Shown: in pieces, positions 34,013 to 47,680 of the stretch
Position numbering within the stretch: position 1 is the stretch's first letter
Layout of the letters: each line of letters begins with the position of its first letter
Assembly: GCF_954871325.1 (NCBI RefSeq)
Contig: NC_088775.1
Coordinates: 34,821,561-34,885,560, forward strand
DNA: 64,000 nucleotides
Source of the DNA: Gordionus sp. m RMFG-2023
Taxonomy: Eukaryota; Nematomorpha; Gordioida; Chordodea; Parachordodidae
Direction: 5' to 3'
Position numbers and translations under genes: made by a program
The notes under the pieces: generated by a model
Seen by the model: the letters and a program-made list of their open reading frames with translations, nothing else
Told to the model about the DNA's origin: nothing
Databases searched by the model: none

Positions 34013-35174
34013 CTAATTTTTTACATGTATTTAATTTTTTGATATTTATTTATTTTAATATTAATATTTTGCCTTTTATATGATATTAAATTTTTTGATG
34101 TTTATTTTTAGGTATTTGTTTAAGGTGATTTTATATTTATTTTTACAGTTATTTTTTAATAAATTGCGTAACATAAATTTTATTGAATTATGTTAGTCTT
34201 CCTCTTTGAGGTTTCTGGGCGTATTATATATTTAATTTTATTCGGTTTTATTTCTTTTTTAAAACTCTTAACAAATTTTACTTATAGTCGTTACTTTTAG
34301 TATTAATTTATCTTACTATATATTTTATGACATCATATCCTCATTTTTAATTTTTGGTAAATTGGATATTATCTTGAAATAATATTTACCAAACCTGGAA
34401 AATTTGCTAAAAGGGAATGGGGTTTCATCTTCCACCTTGATTACTCTGGAAGATAAATTACAATACCTTTTACGGTTTAAATAGTGCTAAAGTAATTTAT
34501 ATCCTTTTGTATTGTGAGCTAACACCTTTACAATGGAAATCTAAGCAATTGCACTAATTTTTTATTAAGTTTTCTGTATTGGGGATTAAATTTCTATATA
34601 CATCTAGCAGAGTTGGTCCATTGGATGTCGTAATTTATTTTTATTCTCCGTAACGAAGAAAAGTTCCTTGTATATTGTTGACAAAATATACAGTAATCTT
34701 AATATATTTAGATAAGGTTATAATATTTTAAAGCATTCAATGCTTCCGTAGGTCTGGAGGATATTAATCTTTTGAACCATAATTTTAATTCTGAAATTGG
34801 GCTCAGATATATGAATATTCCTTGAATAAAATTATACTAAATATTAAATTTTTCAATATCAATATTTATTCCTTAGACGGATTTTTAAGTCTAATAGTAA
34901 TCGTAAATTGGATAGAGCCATTGCTGAATCACGAATCGTTGATAAATTTGAATAAGGTATATAAAAGTGGAATAATACGGTTATAGTAAACCTCAATTGA
35001 GTCTACATTAATACTGAAACAATTTGTTTATCTAGGTGCAAATCGAGGCTGGTGAATCTTAAAATCATATAATTTAACTTTCGGCTCAACAATCATACAA
35101 ATCTCATAAAAGTTGATCGAGAATATCTCTTAGTTTTCTAAGTTGTAATATTATAATATTTGAATATTTATGAC
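34013..35174. other. A+T-rich DNA; one unexplained coding-like patch
   Basis: No gene called. At 34390-34640 the plus strand reads KPGKFAKREWGFIFHLDYSG, then ILLYCELTPLQWKSKQLH, then FSVLGIKFLYTSSRVGPLDV. Stops and shifts lie between these pieces. It looks like a decayed gene or element ORF of unknown identity. Confidence 0.35.
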
Positions 35175-35349
35175 TAAAGTAAAGTTTAAAACAGAGTAAC
35201 TTTATTTGTTAACTCATCACGAATCACATTATAATACAATCCAAATAAACTGTAATATAAAATGTATGAAATATAATAATATCTTATATAGCATTCACCA
35301 CATTTCCCCACACATAAAATTTTAAAACTCCTCAATCAGACGATGTGTA

Positions 35350-36651
35350 GGCTTCCTCGATCGTTGTGATTTCCGCCTCATTGTTGTTTCTAGTTCTCGA
35401 GGTACTAAAGACATATCCTGTAGACCCAATTTTCAACAGTCTTTTCCATTTCTCGTTTTCTCCCTCTATTGGTGGTCCTTCTATATTTTCCAAATTGAAC
35501 TATTTCCGACTCCATATTTTCTTCCTCTCTCCCTCGCTACATCCCGTTTTCGTAGTTGATCAGCATGCCTTCGTGTCGTCCTATCTTTACTTTCTACCAA
35601 ATAGGAATATCTACCAGTTCTAGATTTTATAATTATTTTTCTTCACTCTGAATTGATTAAAACCTCGAATTCCCTCATTTAAATGTGTTCATCATGAGCC
35701 TCTTGTGCATATTAGATCGTTCCATCTCATCCTTAGCATTTGGATGTAACCAATCTAATTCAGTTTTTAGATTACGCCCCAACAGAAGTTTGTAAACATC
35801 CAGTTGATTGATGCTCGCCCATTCTGTATACTGTCAAAACTTCTCCAATAGCTTCCTCTGGCTCCTTCTAGTAGCAAAATATCGACTCTTAGCTGCTCGT
35901 ATTGTTCTTTCTTAATCCATTCGTTTTGGGATAGTAAGGTGTTGAATGTATCAATTTAATATTTTTCTTTAAACAGAATCTTCGAAATTTTTCAGAAATA
36001 AACTGAGGGCCATTATCTGACACAATTAGTCTTGGCGTTTCAAATCGTGCGAACCATTTTCTTAACACCCTGATCATTGTTGTAGATGTGGTCTCTCTCA
36101 TTAACTCCTCATCCCATTTAAAATGTGCATCAACTCCAACTGACTATAAATATGAATCGATAGGTCCCGGGAAATCAAGATGAATGCGTTCCTATGGCGT
36201 ACTAGAAATGTTCCACAAATATAAAGGAACCTAAATTATATTCGACCGGTTGCTTTGACATGGCATACATTGAGGAACATGTTTTTCTATGTCTTTATCG
36301 CAATTCGGCCACCAACAATACATTCTAAAAATTGATATCATAGCATTTATTCCTGGATGCCCCCTGTGTAAGAGGTTGGAATTACCAACTTTCCATTCTA
36401 TTCAATGACATCTTGATCTACTGATAATTCCTCCCGACGATTATTATAACAAATAAACTCTGCACCATTTTCCGCATCAAGCCTAATAATCCTCGCTCGA
36501 TGTTACCTTATTTAGCAATTTAACTTCCTTGTTTCTTTCTGAAGTCCAGCTTGACCTAGATTTATATCGAGCAAATTTATAGCTCTAATTATAATACATG
36601 TTTCTGGTCGTTATTCGAATCCATACTTGCTTTTGGAAGTCTAAATTGTCC
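35350..36651 (-). pseudogene. LTR-1 integrase region (fossil)
   Basis: Minus-strand integrase of Ty3/Gypsy type: a zinc-binding region (MYCWWPNCDKDIEKH, CMPC) at about 36250-36330, a catalytic-core segment (LIVSDNGPQFISEKF) at about 35990, and a basic C-terminal tail near 35360-35620. The family enzyme inserts the cDNA copy into the genome. The region is degraded and not functional. Confidence 0.82.
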
Positions 36652-37339
36652 TAGATTTGTTTATTTTATAAAAGTTATAATAATTTCTTAAAATACATAC
36701 GTCAATCAATAAAATTGCTTATTTTTGATTGGTCGGAGAAAAAATAATAATAATTATATTATTTTTCAACAAAAAATATGACTTTTATTAATTATTGAAT
36801 TTTTTATGGAAACTTTTATTAATTATTGGATTTTTATTTTAAACTTGGATTTTGATGGATTCTAAAAATATTATATATATATATTGAAAAAGTATTGAAA
36901 TAAAAAAATATATGAGATTAATTGTTGAGAAGTGTTAAATTAAGTGTTGAGAGCTGTTAAATTGGAGTTTACTTGTTGAGAATTGTTAAATAAAGTGTTG
37001 AGAATTGTTAAATAAATTGTTGAGAACATATAAATTGTGCTCGATAGCGATTTCCAAATTCTGATTAATTCGGTTTAAAAAGGTAAAAAAAAATTTTTTA
37101 TATATATTTTGAATTTTTTTTAACAATGCAATAAAATTTTTGTAATATGAAATGGGCTTGTACTTTGATTATTATAATAAGTCTCATATTTTTGATAATA
37201 TAAGGATTTTTTTTATAAAGTTCTGTATAAGAAGCTTAACGAAATTGGATATAATTGATCATTTATTTACGATATTGTTATTTTTAATATATTTACTATT
37301 CATTACATTGAAAATTAAGAAAAGGAAATGTACGATATA

Positions 37340-40300
37340 GTGAGAAAGGTATATAATAATTTTAAAAAAACACTATGGTGTGTGAGATAATTATTTTAAC
37401 TTGGAAAGTAATTTAAAATAATTTTAAATTAAATCAAGAATAAACCAGAAGTGGTTAATTTAAAGGATTATCTGTATGATCGTCCGGAAAGTTTATATAA
37501 TAGGATGTAAGAGGCCAGATATGTAGCAAAAATGTTCCAAATGAAATAAATGATTTTTAAAGGGACAAAAAATTTGATGAAAATTTTGATGCTAAGAAGA
37601 ATATTTTAAATAATATTATTTGTAACCGTTGGGGTTATAAAGGAGACAAAGTTGAAACCTGTATGGTAAAGGAACAAAATTTTAGTGGAGGTAAGAAAAT
37701 CAATAATGAAAAATTCTAATATGAGAAAAATTTCGGTTACTAAAACAAATAAGTTTGATGTATTACAATCAAATTATGACGATTCTCGCTTGTGTTTTAA
37801 GTGTAAAAAAATGGGTAGCCATAGATTGTGGTGAAATGTCAAGTAATTTAAACTGAATATATGATTGTAGATGTAATCATATAGTAGTCAAGATACCAAG
37901 AAATCAACATTATTGTAAAGGGTATATAATAATGATAAAATGAAATATAATTCTAAAGGAACGATTGTGATAGAAATTTATATTATCATGGTGATAAAAT
38001 TAAAAATGTTAACTAAGATTATAATCCAAATAAAAGGGGTTATAATAATTTGAAATGGGAGAAATATCCTATGGGCAATGTCAAATATCTAAATAAAATA
38101 TATTATAAAAATTTTAAATGGGAAAAATATCCTAGTAATATTGTAAAAAGACATATCAATATTGTTAAAAAACCTTTAAATTCCGAGTTGAATTTATGCT
38201 TGAATTTAGATTCTAATGAAATTGATATTTCAGATAGAATGAATGTTAATCTTTAGATTAAAACACGTGAGATTTTAATGACTGAAAAAATAAATGAACA
38301 ATGTCCTAGTCCTGGTGTTTAATTGAGGATTGATCATAGATACATTGATATGTTATTCGATACTGGTGCTAGCATTTCTATAATGTCTAGAGATAATTTT
38401 TATAAATATTGGCCGAATGACTATATTGAAAAAGAAAATATGTCTGTGAAACAATTCGATGGTTCTGAAATTAAAGTTTTGGGTAAAACCAGATGGGATG
38501 CTATTTTTATTGATACTACTATAAGTTTGGATTTATGAGAAACTATTATGGGGTGGGATTGGATTATCAAATGTGGACCTCGTAATAATTATTGGGATTT
38601 TTTTATCATTGATAGCGAATTGACTAATGATAATGCTGAAAGAAAAATAATTGCGGATAGCATCCGAAATAAACTTCAAGAAAAAGAAATGTTTAATTTA
38701 TTGAACGAAGGAAAGAGACCTGTCGTTAATATTGTAAAAACACCCCTTACTCTCAACCCTTCCTATACTTAACTGGTAAATTATAAATGTTCCCCTTTGG
38801 CGTCAGACTGAATTTACGATACTCTAAACAAAATATTCCTTATTAATAATTTTCAATACTTCCAAAAATATTAAAAAGACGATAAATAATTTCATAATAA
38901 TATTTTTCTTATAAAAAAATTCCGTAATTTTAAATAATCAAATAATCACATAATTTTTATAATTTTTAAGAATTTAAGAATCCATCATCGAAAATTTTTC
39001 ATCATCAAAATAAAAATCTTCTTTACAATTTTTTTTTTTAAAAAATATATATAAACATCACGTGTTATTCAAATTTTAAATGCTATCATTGTCAACCTTA
39101 TTTAAATCGTTTGATTGGCATTCCATAATATTAATATACTAATATATATATATAAAAATACGACAAATATATTCTTGAATATTCCGAGAAATTAATGAAA
39201 GAGTCAAGTAGCTCTAAAATCAATAGTGAAATTGTTAAAGATAAAATAATAGATTTTGAAAATAATGAATTAATAATGCTATACCTATTTTAGTTAAAAA
39301 ATATGGTATAATTTTTGAAGAATTAGGACATTTAAATGATTATAAAGTAGTCGTTAAACTTAAAAAGGGTTTTTTACCCATTTTCTTGGCTTGTCGAAGA
39401 GTTCCTTTTGAATAGAAAAAGGAAATAGAAGATGAGTTGGACAAATGGGTAAGAGATGGGATTATTATTCCAATTGAATATAGTTAATGGGCCACATTGG
39501 TTCTAGTTAAAATGTCAAATGGAAAATAAAGGCTATGTACTCATTTCCGTGTAACCTTAAATAGATGGGTGGGGTAAAATATTCATTGCCGAGGATTAAA
39601 TAAATTTTGGCCAATTTAAAAGGTGCCAAATATTTTTCCAAAGTTGATTTTTCTTCTGCTTATTTACAATTACCTTTAAAGAAGAAATTCAAAAATTGTT
39701 TACAATAACAATTCCTAAAGGATTTTGCCTTTTGTAGGTTACCATTTGGATTAAGTGCATCAGCGCCGATATTTCAGCCTACTATGGCATTAGTTTTCCA
39801 TGGAAAAAGGTCTGAGGGCCAGTAAAGAAAAAAGTGTTCTTGAACAGAAGTTAGCTACTTAGGACATCAAATAAATGGAATGGAGGTGAAACCTCTTGAG
39901 AAAAATTTAAAAAATATAACAAATATGAATCCGCCAAACAATAAAGTTGGTTGCAATAATTTTTGGGCATGATAAATTATTATCATCGTTTTGAGGAGAA
40001 TTTTGCAAAAGTGGCATCTCCATTGTATGATTTATTATAAAAAGATGTTCATTTTGAGTGGAATATTGAGCAAAAAAAAGCTTTTAAAATTTTAAAAGAA
40101 AAAATTGGTGAGGAACCGAATTTAATATGTTTTAACATTGATTTAGAAATCATATTAGCTGTTGATGCATCCAACAAAGGTGTTGGAGGTGCATTATAAC
40201 ATATAATTGATGGTTTAGAGAGACCTATTATTTTTTTTTCAAGAATTTTTCATTAAGTTGAAACTAGGTATTCTGTTATTGAACATGAAGCCTTAGCGGT

Positions 40301-41280
40301 TATATTTGGATTATTTTATTGGTAATTCGTGGTTTATAGAGGTCACAAATCATTAATTCAATTGTTATAAGATAACAAAGAATTAATGTTATCTACCGAT
40401 TACAACGTTGGTTGTTATTAGTGGGAAGTTTCAATGTTGAAATTAGTTATCGTCAAGGCAAAGAAAATTGTTTGCCAGATATTTTATCTAGGTTGGGATC
40501 CAGTGACGAAGATTTTGACTTTAAGAAAAATAAAATAGTGAATAATGAAAAGTCATTGATATGTTCTTTATCACATATGTTAAAAGGTGGTCCTACTAAT
40601 TGGGAAGACCTTAAATTCAATATTTTAAAAGATAAAGAATTGAATCGAATCAAATTATATTTAACCGGGAGAAAACCCTGGAAGAATAATGGCAAATTTT
40701 ATAAAAAAATTGAAAATGAATTGTCCGTGGTGGATGATTGTCATATGAGAGACAATAGAGCCGTAATTCCTTGTAATTTACTTAGTAAAATTATGGATTT
40801 ATTACATGCAGGACATCAGGGTCGAGACAAGATGAAATCTTGGGCTCGGGAATATGTATGGTGGCTTGGTATGGGCAATGATATTGAAGGGATTAAAAGG
40901 AAATGTGTTCCTTGTAATACCTGTGCACCTATGCCCCATAAGGAGGTAGGTCAAACGTGGCCCCGATCAATGAAATCGTTGGAGCGTATCCACATTGATT
41001 TTTTTAATCTTAATAAAAAGTCATACTTTTTAGTGGTAGATTCGTATTCAAAGTGTCTAGAATATGCAGAGGTTCATGGTTATACCACTAAAATAGTTAT
41101 GAAGAAATCACAGGAATTATATGACTGATTCGGTTTGCCAAACACAATAGTGTCTGATGGGGGCCCAGCATTCGTAAGTGATGAGTTTAAACAGTTTTGT
41201 GCTGAGTCGCAAACCGATCATATTATTGCGCCGCCGTATCATCCCAGCTCAAATGGATAAGCTGAGAGGATGGTAGCGAT
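37340..41280 (+). pseudogene. LTR-2 gag-pol region (fossil)
   Basis: Order on the plus strand: gag with a zinc-knuckle-like CFKCKKMGSH near 37790; retropepsin-like MLFDTGASISIMSRDNF near 38350; RT from about 39300 to 39860 (FSKVDFSSAYLQLPL); RNase H to about 40410; integrase 40412-41280 with a zinc-binding region (HAGHQGRDKM, CVPCNTC) and RIHIDFFNLNKKSYFLVVDS. This is the Ty3/Gypsy order. The longest open piece is the integrase part (238 codons). Not functional. Confidence 0.85.
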
Positions 41281-41317
41281 TGTTAAAAGTTAAATGGGAT
41301 GGTATTTTCCCTTTTTC

Positions 41318-41440
41318 GAGGTTCAATGTAGACAAGTTTTTATGGTTCAATGTAAACAAGTTTTTATGGTTCAATGTAGACAAGTTTTTTTATGGCTCAA
41401 TTTAGACAAGTGTTTTGGGAATCAATCTAGACAAGCCTTC
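41318..41440. repeat. ~24-bp tandem repeat downstream of LTR-2 integrase
   Basis: About five copies of a unit like atggttcaatgtagacaagt, with decreasing similarity to the right. It lies in the untranslated 3' part of LTR-2. Confidence 0.8.
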
Positions 41441-42719
41441 TTGGGTTACCAGTGATATATGAATTTTTATATTCAAAACTGACTGTTATTAGCACATTAA
41501 TTTTATCAATACTTATTCTTTCAATTGTACCACACAAAGAATTTCACTTTTTGTTACCAACAATATCATTTTTTTTCCATATTAGCTGGAAACTTTTATG
41601 CAATAGACAATGGTAAGATTGCATTTCTCAAAAAATTATTTCCCGATCAATGGAAAATAATTAAAAATGTATATATAGGTTTGGTAATCACAATACATTT
41701 GAACATGGCAAAATATTTCAGTTTGATTCACCAAAGAGGCACATGGTAAATTTAATTTAATTTTTGTAATGTTGATAAAATCTACAATGTGAAAATAAAC
41801 TTTATTAAGAAAAATCAGTGATCATAGATGATAACAAATTGATAATGGGAACATGTGGGAAGAAAATTCTTATTTATCTTAAACAATTGGTAATCTTCTA
41901 AATTTTTGGTCTTTTCTTCTTAATTTTGTAATTAGTTATAAGCTGATTTTTTTTGGGGGGTTAGTTTTATAATTTGTAACTTTTGATAATTTTTGTGTAA
42001 CTTTTAACTTTTGTTAATTTTTGTGTAACTTTTACAAATTTGTTAGTAACCATGAATCATGGTTAAAGCGGAGATTAAGGATCTCTTCAGCAAGAGATTT
42101 GACCGAGATTTCGAATGATTTTAATGAGTCGGGGAATTTGAAAATTGAGGTGGATCGAAGGACATAAAGATTTTTTTTTTTTAAAATTTTTTTTAATAAA
42201 ATAAATAATTTTTTTAAATTAAATTATTAGTTTATAAATTTTTATAAAATAAATTTGGTCTTGTATATCATTCAAACTCCGTCCCAATTGGATTAATTTA
42301 AATTAATATTATGCAACTTGATTCCAAAGAATGCCAATATGAAAATTCCATAATTTTGGAAATAAATCGTCAATAGTTAAAAAAATGTCCTAATTTTATA
42401 TCAATTGTCAGTTTGAATGTCCATGCCAAATAATACTACAATATAACATAACAGCTCAGCCAGACAGCTTGAGAAAAATATACTATGATCAATGACCTAT
42501 TCACTTGACTTTATTGATGATAGCTCAACAAATATTTCATTGACGCCGAAGGATGCCTTAGCATACTCTGCTAATATCAATACTACTCACCATGAACATA
42601 TATATGATCAAGAAAAAACCACTAAGTTTAATTATTTAAAATATTTTGTAATATCTTATATGTATCATACGTCTTTATTGTTTAAATATTTAATAGATAT
42701 TATAATTTCTGGGTGAATG
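41441..42719. other. LTR-2 3' region, unassigned
   Basis: Two open stretches (41525-41749, with AIDNGKIAFLKKLFPDQWK; 42492-42716, with LDFIDDSSTNISLTPKDALA) have no recognised domain. They could be element-specific 3' ORFs, host-derived pieces, or chance. The rest is A+T-rich. Confidence 0.3.
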
Positions 42720-42727
42720 CCTAGTGT

Positions 42728-44702
42728 CAGGCGCGTACGCAGGAATTTAGTTAAGGGGGGGGGGGTGGGAGATAATAAAAATTTAGAAATATTATTATTA
42801 TTTAAAAATATCAAGCATAAATTTATTAGGACTAATAACTATTTCTAATACAGAATTTTAAATTAATGTGAATTATAAAAAAATTATATATATATAAACC
42901 GGCACATAAAAATAAAATAAATATGAATTAAAAAATATTAAGCGGATATAACTGGCGGCATATGAAAAATAATAAAATAAATGTGAATTATAAAATATAA
43001 AGTGAATATAATCACCATATGAATCACTTAAATGGCCCAAAATAGAAATTATAATTTTTTGAGCCTTTAAAATTTATATATTATGAAAAATTTAAATGTT
43101 AGAAATATAAATTAATATACAAAAAGTTAATTGTATTTTGTATGTTATATATATTTACAATGTAAAATCCAATCTTCATTGGGATTGAGCTAATTTTTCA
43201 ATTATCTCATCCTTGCTTGGCGTCAAATGCATATGAATATTCAAAAGATCCAAACCATTCAATCTACTTTCAGAAGTTGTACTTCTTAGGTATGTTTTTC
43301 AAAGACCTGCAGGCCCGGCCCCCAGGCCTGACCGTATTTTATATTTTTTTTAAAAACACCCGGTACGGGCCTGAATTTTTTTTTAAAAAGAATATCTAAG
43401 CCAGGCTATATATTTTAAGACCAAATATTTGAAATCGCCATTATTAGCTATAACAATCAAAAATAAATATAATTTTAAAAAAATCCGAGTCGGGCCTGAA
43501 AATTTTTTTAAAAAAAAATCCGGGACTAGGCTGGAAAAAATTTTGAAAAAAAAATGCGCCGTGTTCTGCAAATGGTACCTCTGCAGGCTCTGTTATTCTT
43601 CTTAAAAAAGAGAATGTTCTCTCATTAGTTTACTAATGGGAAGAGTTGTTAATATATATATAACCACATTGGAAATATAATCTAAAATATATTTGAAATA
43701 ATGCAAAGCATCCATAGCAATTTTTGGGACTATATCATAGTTAATCTTTTAAACATAGTTATTCAGCTAATAAGGTATCATAAGATACTTTAACATCTTC
43801 ATGATAAAAATCTAACAAATATATTTTTTTTCTATCACCATCTGAAGAAGGTTGGGAAGGCTTTTGTGGAAGTAATATCTGCAGATTGGTAAGTGTTGCA
43901 TAATGAATTAAAAATCATTCATTTATTTAGGTTATGAATGTAACTAAGAGAGGAGACATTTGTTTTATAATACTCTTCTACTGATCCTATATTAATGTTT
44001 TGTCGATGAGCTTGCCTTGCTGCAAGTCGAGGGAAACAAATATTAAACACGTATAGCTCTGCTTTTGACTCAACCATAACATATAAAATATGAAATTCTT
44101 TATCAAAATTCGCCCTAATTTTCTTGAGTTCTAATAAAATGTTCTCCCCTATTCTCATCTTCTTAATCAAGTCAATGTCATATTTTTGAAAAGTATTACA
44201 TAAAATAGTTGTATAATTAAATAATACATTCTAATGAGAAAAAAAATTTGGAATAAGTTTTGAATCCAATAATTTTATTGCTTCTAAGGAAATATTTCTT
44301 TCAGGCCATTGTTATATTTCAGTAATAGCATTAATAATCGGCTCTTCTAACTCCATAAAAGCTGTTACTGCTAGATGGCGGAGACTCTATCTCGTTGGAC
44401 AAGCTTGCAATTTCTTTCTCCCTGTTGGACAAGGAGTTTCAAAAATAATTATTATTTGACTAGATATTTGAAAATAGTAGATAAATTTTACGCCACTAGA
44501 AATTTGAAAATAATAGGTAAATATTACGCCAAGGAAATCTTGAAATAGAAATTAATTGATAAAATAACTTAGTAGATGAATGTGTATGAGATAAGAATAA
44601 ATATTAAAAAATATAAATTAATATAAACAATAATATTTTTTAAATTTGTACAGCATGCATTTTTTGGCTTGCCCTCCCCCTCCCCCTCTGCGTATGCGCC
44701 TG
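42728..44702 (-). mobile_element. hAT-C: hAT element nested in LTR-2
   Basis: Inverted ends caggcgcgtacgcagga and ctctgcgtatgcgcctg, with 8-bp flanks cctagtgt / cctcgtgc (six of eight match, so somewhat aged). A minus-strand piece at 44170-43919 carries NICFPRLAARQAHRQNIN followed by EEYYK, a block typical of the hAT transposases found in THAP/ZMYM-like domesticated genes. Only this part of the transposase is readable. It lies just 24 bp inside the right LTR of LTR-2, so it is younger than LTR-2. Confidence 0.82.
43312..43569. mobile_element. G+C-rich insert inside hAT-C, likely a MITE
   Basis: Starts caggcccggcccccaggcc and ends gcgccgtgttctg. The inside has repeated 'cgggcctgaa' and 'aaaattttttt' blocks, unlike the A+T-rich surroundings. 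The ends are only loosely inverted and no target duplication was found, so the boundaries are tentative. Confidence 0.4.
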
Positions 44703-45127
44703 CCTCGTGCCCATAAAGGGGTGGCATGTCTTTTATAAAAGTTATAATAATTTCTTAAATATATATACGTCAACAATAATGCTTATTGTTGATTGGTCGG
44801 TCGGAGAAAAAATAATAATAAATTATATTATTTTTTTTAATAATTTTTGTTGTAAAAACAAAAATTTTGACTTTTATTAATTGTTGAATTTTTTATGAAA
44901 ACTTTTATTAATTATAGAATTTTCCATTGAAACCTTTATCTTTTGAATATTATTGAATTTTGATGGATTATAAAAATGTATTGAAAAATTATTGAAATAA
45001 AAAATTGAAATAAAAAAATTTATGAGTTTAATTGTTGAGAATTGTTAAATTAAGTGTTGAGAACTGTTAAATTGGAGTTTAATTGTTGAGAATGGGTAAA
45101 TTAAGTGTTTAGAACTTATAAATAGAT

Positions 45128-47430
45128 AATGTATCAGTCATTATGTTTTCTTTTCCTGGACGATATTTTCAAAATCATATGCAGTCATTTTCCATGCCAA
45201 ACGCGTTAATTGACTATTAGATATTTTTGTTATTTTCTGTTTATCACCAAATAATTTTTACAAAGGTTTCTGATCTGTGCACAATATAAAAAGTATGATA
45301 ATTTTCCAATGAAATTAGACTGCTTGTGCCTCTTTTTCTATTGGTGCATAATTTTTCTCTAACTCCAATAAAGTTCGAGAAGTAAATGCGATAGGTCTGT
45401 TATAACCTTATTTGACTACGTGAAATAGCACAGCTCCAAAACCAGTGTTGGAGGCATCATATTCCAATATGATTGGCAAGTCTGGCGAATAAGGAATTAA
45501 AGTTTTATCTGTTAACGAAAGCTATTATTTTATTAAATACATCTTGCTCCTTGCCAGACCAACCCCAGGAACTTTTAATGCTTGTTAATTTATGCAGTGG
45601 AGGGCTATAGCTATACCATGTAAGTGCGGTAAAAATCTCTCGTTATAATTCACAATTCCTAAAAAAGATCGCAATTGGTATATATTCTTAGGAGTTGGTA
45701 TCCTTCAAATAGCATCTATTTTTTCCTTCGCTGGGTGGATGCCATTTTTACTTATTACTAATCCCAGGAAAGTAACTGATTCTTTTAAAAAACATATTTT
45801 CACCCATTTTGCCTTCAAACCAGCCTGTTTTATATTCATTATTACTTTCTTCACATTGTTCAAATGTTCTACATCATTTTTTCCCGTTATAATATCATCC
45901 AGGTATACTCCTGTCATTTTGCAGTCCTGTAATACATTATTCATATATCGCTGGAAAATAGTCAGTGGACTAGAGAGGCCGAAAGGCATACTTTGATATC
46001 GAAAATAATAAATATGGTTTGATATATTTAGGTAGCAGCTGTAAATAAGCATCTTTTAAAAGTAATGAAAGTAAATTTCGAACCCCCTTGTAATTGGCCA
46101 AAAGATCATTCACAGTTGATATAATATGGTAAGCATGTAAGATATATGGGTCTATCGTGACCTTAAAATCAGCACAAATCCTGATTTCCCCATTTGTTTT
46201 GCATACTATTGTTGGAGTAGCCCCCGTCCTACATGTTTTTGTTGGGTCAATCTCTTTCAATATTCCCGATTTAATCAATCCATCGAGTTCTATTTCAATT
46301 GGTTTTCGTAATGGAAAGGGTACTCTACGTGCTGGGAATGACTTCGACCTTGCTGCATCACTAAGATGTATGCTAATTTCAAAATCATTAATTTTATCAT
46401 AATATTGTCTTACAATTATCGATACCTGTGCACCCGAATCATGATCAAATTCAATCGGTACTTCTTATCCTAACGGATATCTTAGCAGCACTCTTTCTAC
46501 AAATTTGAAAGATATTGAATCTGATGATTCATTATCATCTTGATGCATAGCATGTAGGTTAAGTCCCCTACAGATTTTGTATAGCGCCCTACCTTTTGTC
46601 AGTTGTAACATGTTACCTTTGATATAAAACATTGAAATGAGGTGTGCGTTCTTCCACATCTTGAACAGTCATTGTTCCTATATACATATCATAATTGTTC
46701 AATTTACTATTATCTCTGTACTTAAAATTGTTATTATTATTGTAATAATTAAAATTACCTTTTCTTTAATATTATGTGAGTACTTTTGATTAAAAGGATT
46801 TCCTTGATTATTCTCCAATTGCTCCTTAGTTTTACTTTTTTACTATCATATTTGTAACTTCATTCTCAATTTCCATTGCCAAAGCCATATTTAAAACTTG
46901 TTGAAAGTTCACCCTTTCCCCCAGGTCATTTATTCCATCTGGAAATCTGGTGCGAATATTTTTCTTAAATGCTGCCATTTTTATACCTCCCAACATCTAA
47001 TCTCTTAATCTCTCATAATCTGATTCACACTTAAACTCTTGTGCCAATTTTTTAAGCCGCCCTGAAAACTCAGCAACTGTTTTATATTCCTCTCTTTCTA
47101 TTCGAATGAACTTAATTCTAGAACTAAATCGAGTTGTAGTGGGTCTAAAAACGGCCTTACCTATTTCTACTATTTCGTCATAATTTAGTTCCTTCAAAAT
47201 TCTTGGATATATAAATGCTCATCTCTGCCAAATTACTAATCACCATCTATGTATGCAAATTATTTTTTTCTTGGTTTCCTTATCCGCCAATATTTCTCTT
47301 ATCACCAAAACATCTTTTACATATTCAATATAGTCTTGAAAATTGCTTTGTTATTCAAAATTATCAAATTTTACTTGAATTATATTTGTAAACAAAAATA
47401 TATAACATATCATATATTCTAAATATAGTT
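45128..47430 (-). pseudogene. LTR-1 gag, protease, RT and RNase H region (fossil)
   Basis: On the minus strand, from 47430 downward: gag (ELNYDEIVEIGKAVF with FSGRLKKLAQEFKCESDYER near 47.0-47.2 kb), then RT (around TPTIVCKTNGEIRICADFK, MPFGLSSPLTIFQRYM and VYLDDI, 46.28-45.7 kb), then RNase H (45.6-45.13 kb). Order and motifs are those of Ty3/Gypsy. It is degraded by several breaks. Confidence 0.82.
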
Positions 47431-47680
47431 GCAATGCAAAATATAAATAAAATTAACAAAACAGTTTTTAATATATAATAAATAACTATATTTGATGAAC
47501 TAGGAGGGAAATGGGAGTGTTTTGAAGAAACATTTTAGTCCCCTTTTAGGATTTCAAATTGGATATTTTGTTTAAAAGATAGGGACTCGTTTTTGACCCC
47601 TGTCCTTAACAAAATTCTTCTACCCAATTGATTTAAGAACTTTGGGGATTGGGGACCGGGGTTTCCAAGGACGCTAAAAA

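Larger units (their letters stand above)
36657..45122 (+). mobile_element. LTR-2: Ty3/Gypsy fossil nested in LTR-1
   Basis: The two LTRs (about 36657-37035 and 44727-45122) share ttataaaagttataataat, a gattggtcgg block and repeated 'ttgttgagaa' words, but differ by many substitutions and indels. The element is therefore old. A 5-bp duplication tagat flanks it (36652-36656, 45123-45127). A purine-rich tract aaaggggtggca precedes the right LTR (about 44714-44726). Internal order on the plus strand is gag, protease, RT, RNase H, integrase. It is broken in roughly ten or more places. It contains hAT-C and short tandem repeats, and it lies between the RNase H and integrase parts of LTR-1. Confidence 0.87.

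Noticed and set aside
35366-35623. Open stretch on + strand
   Set aside because: It is the antisense shadow of the basic integrase tail of LTR-1 on the minus strand.
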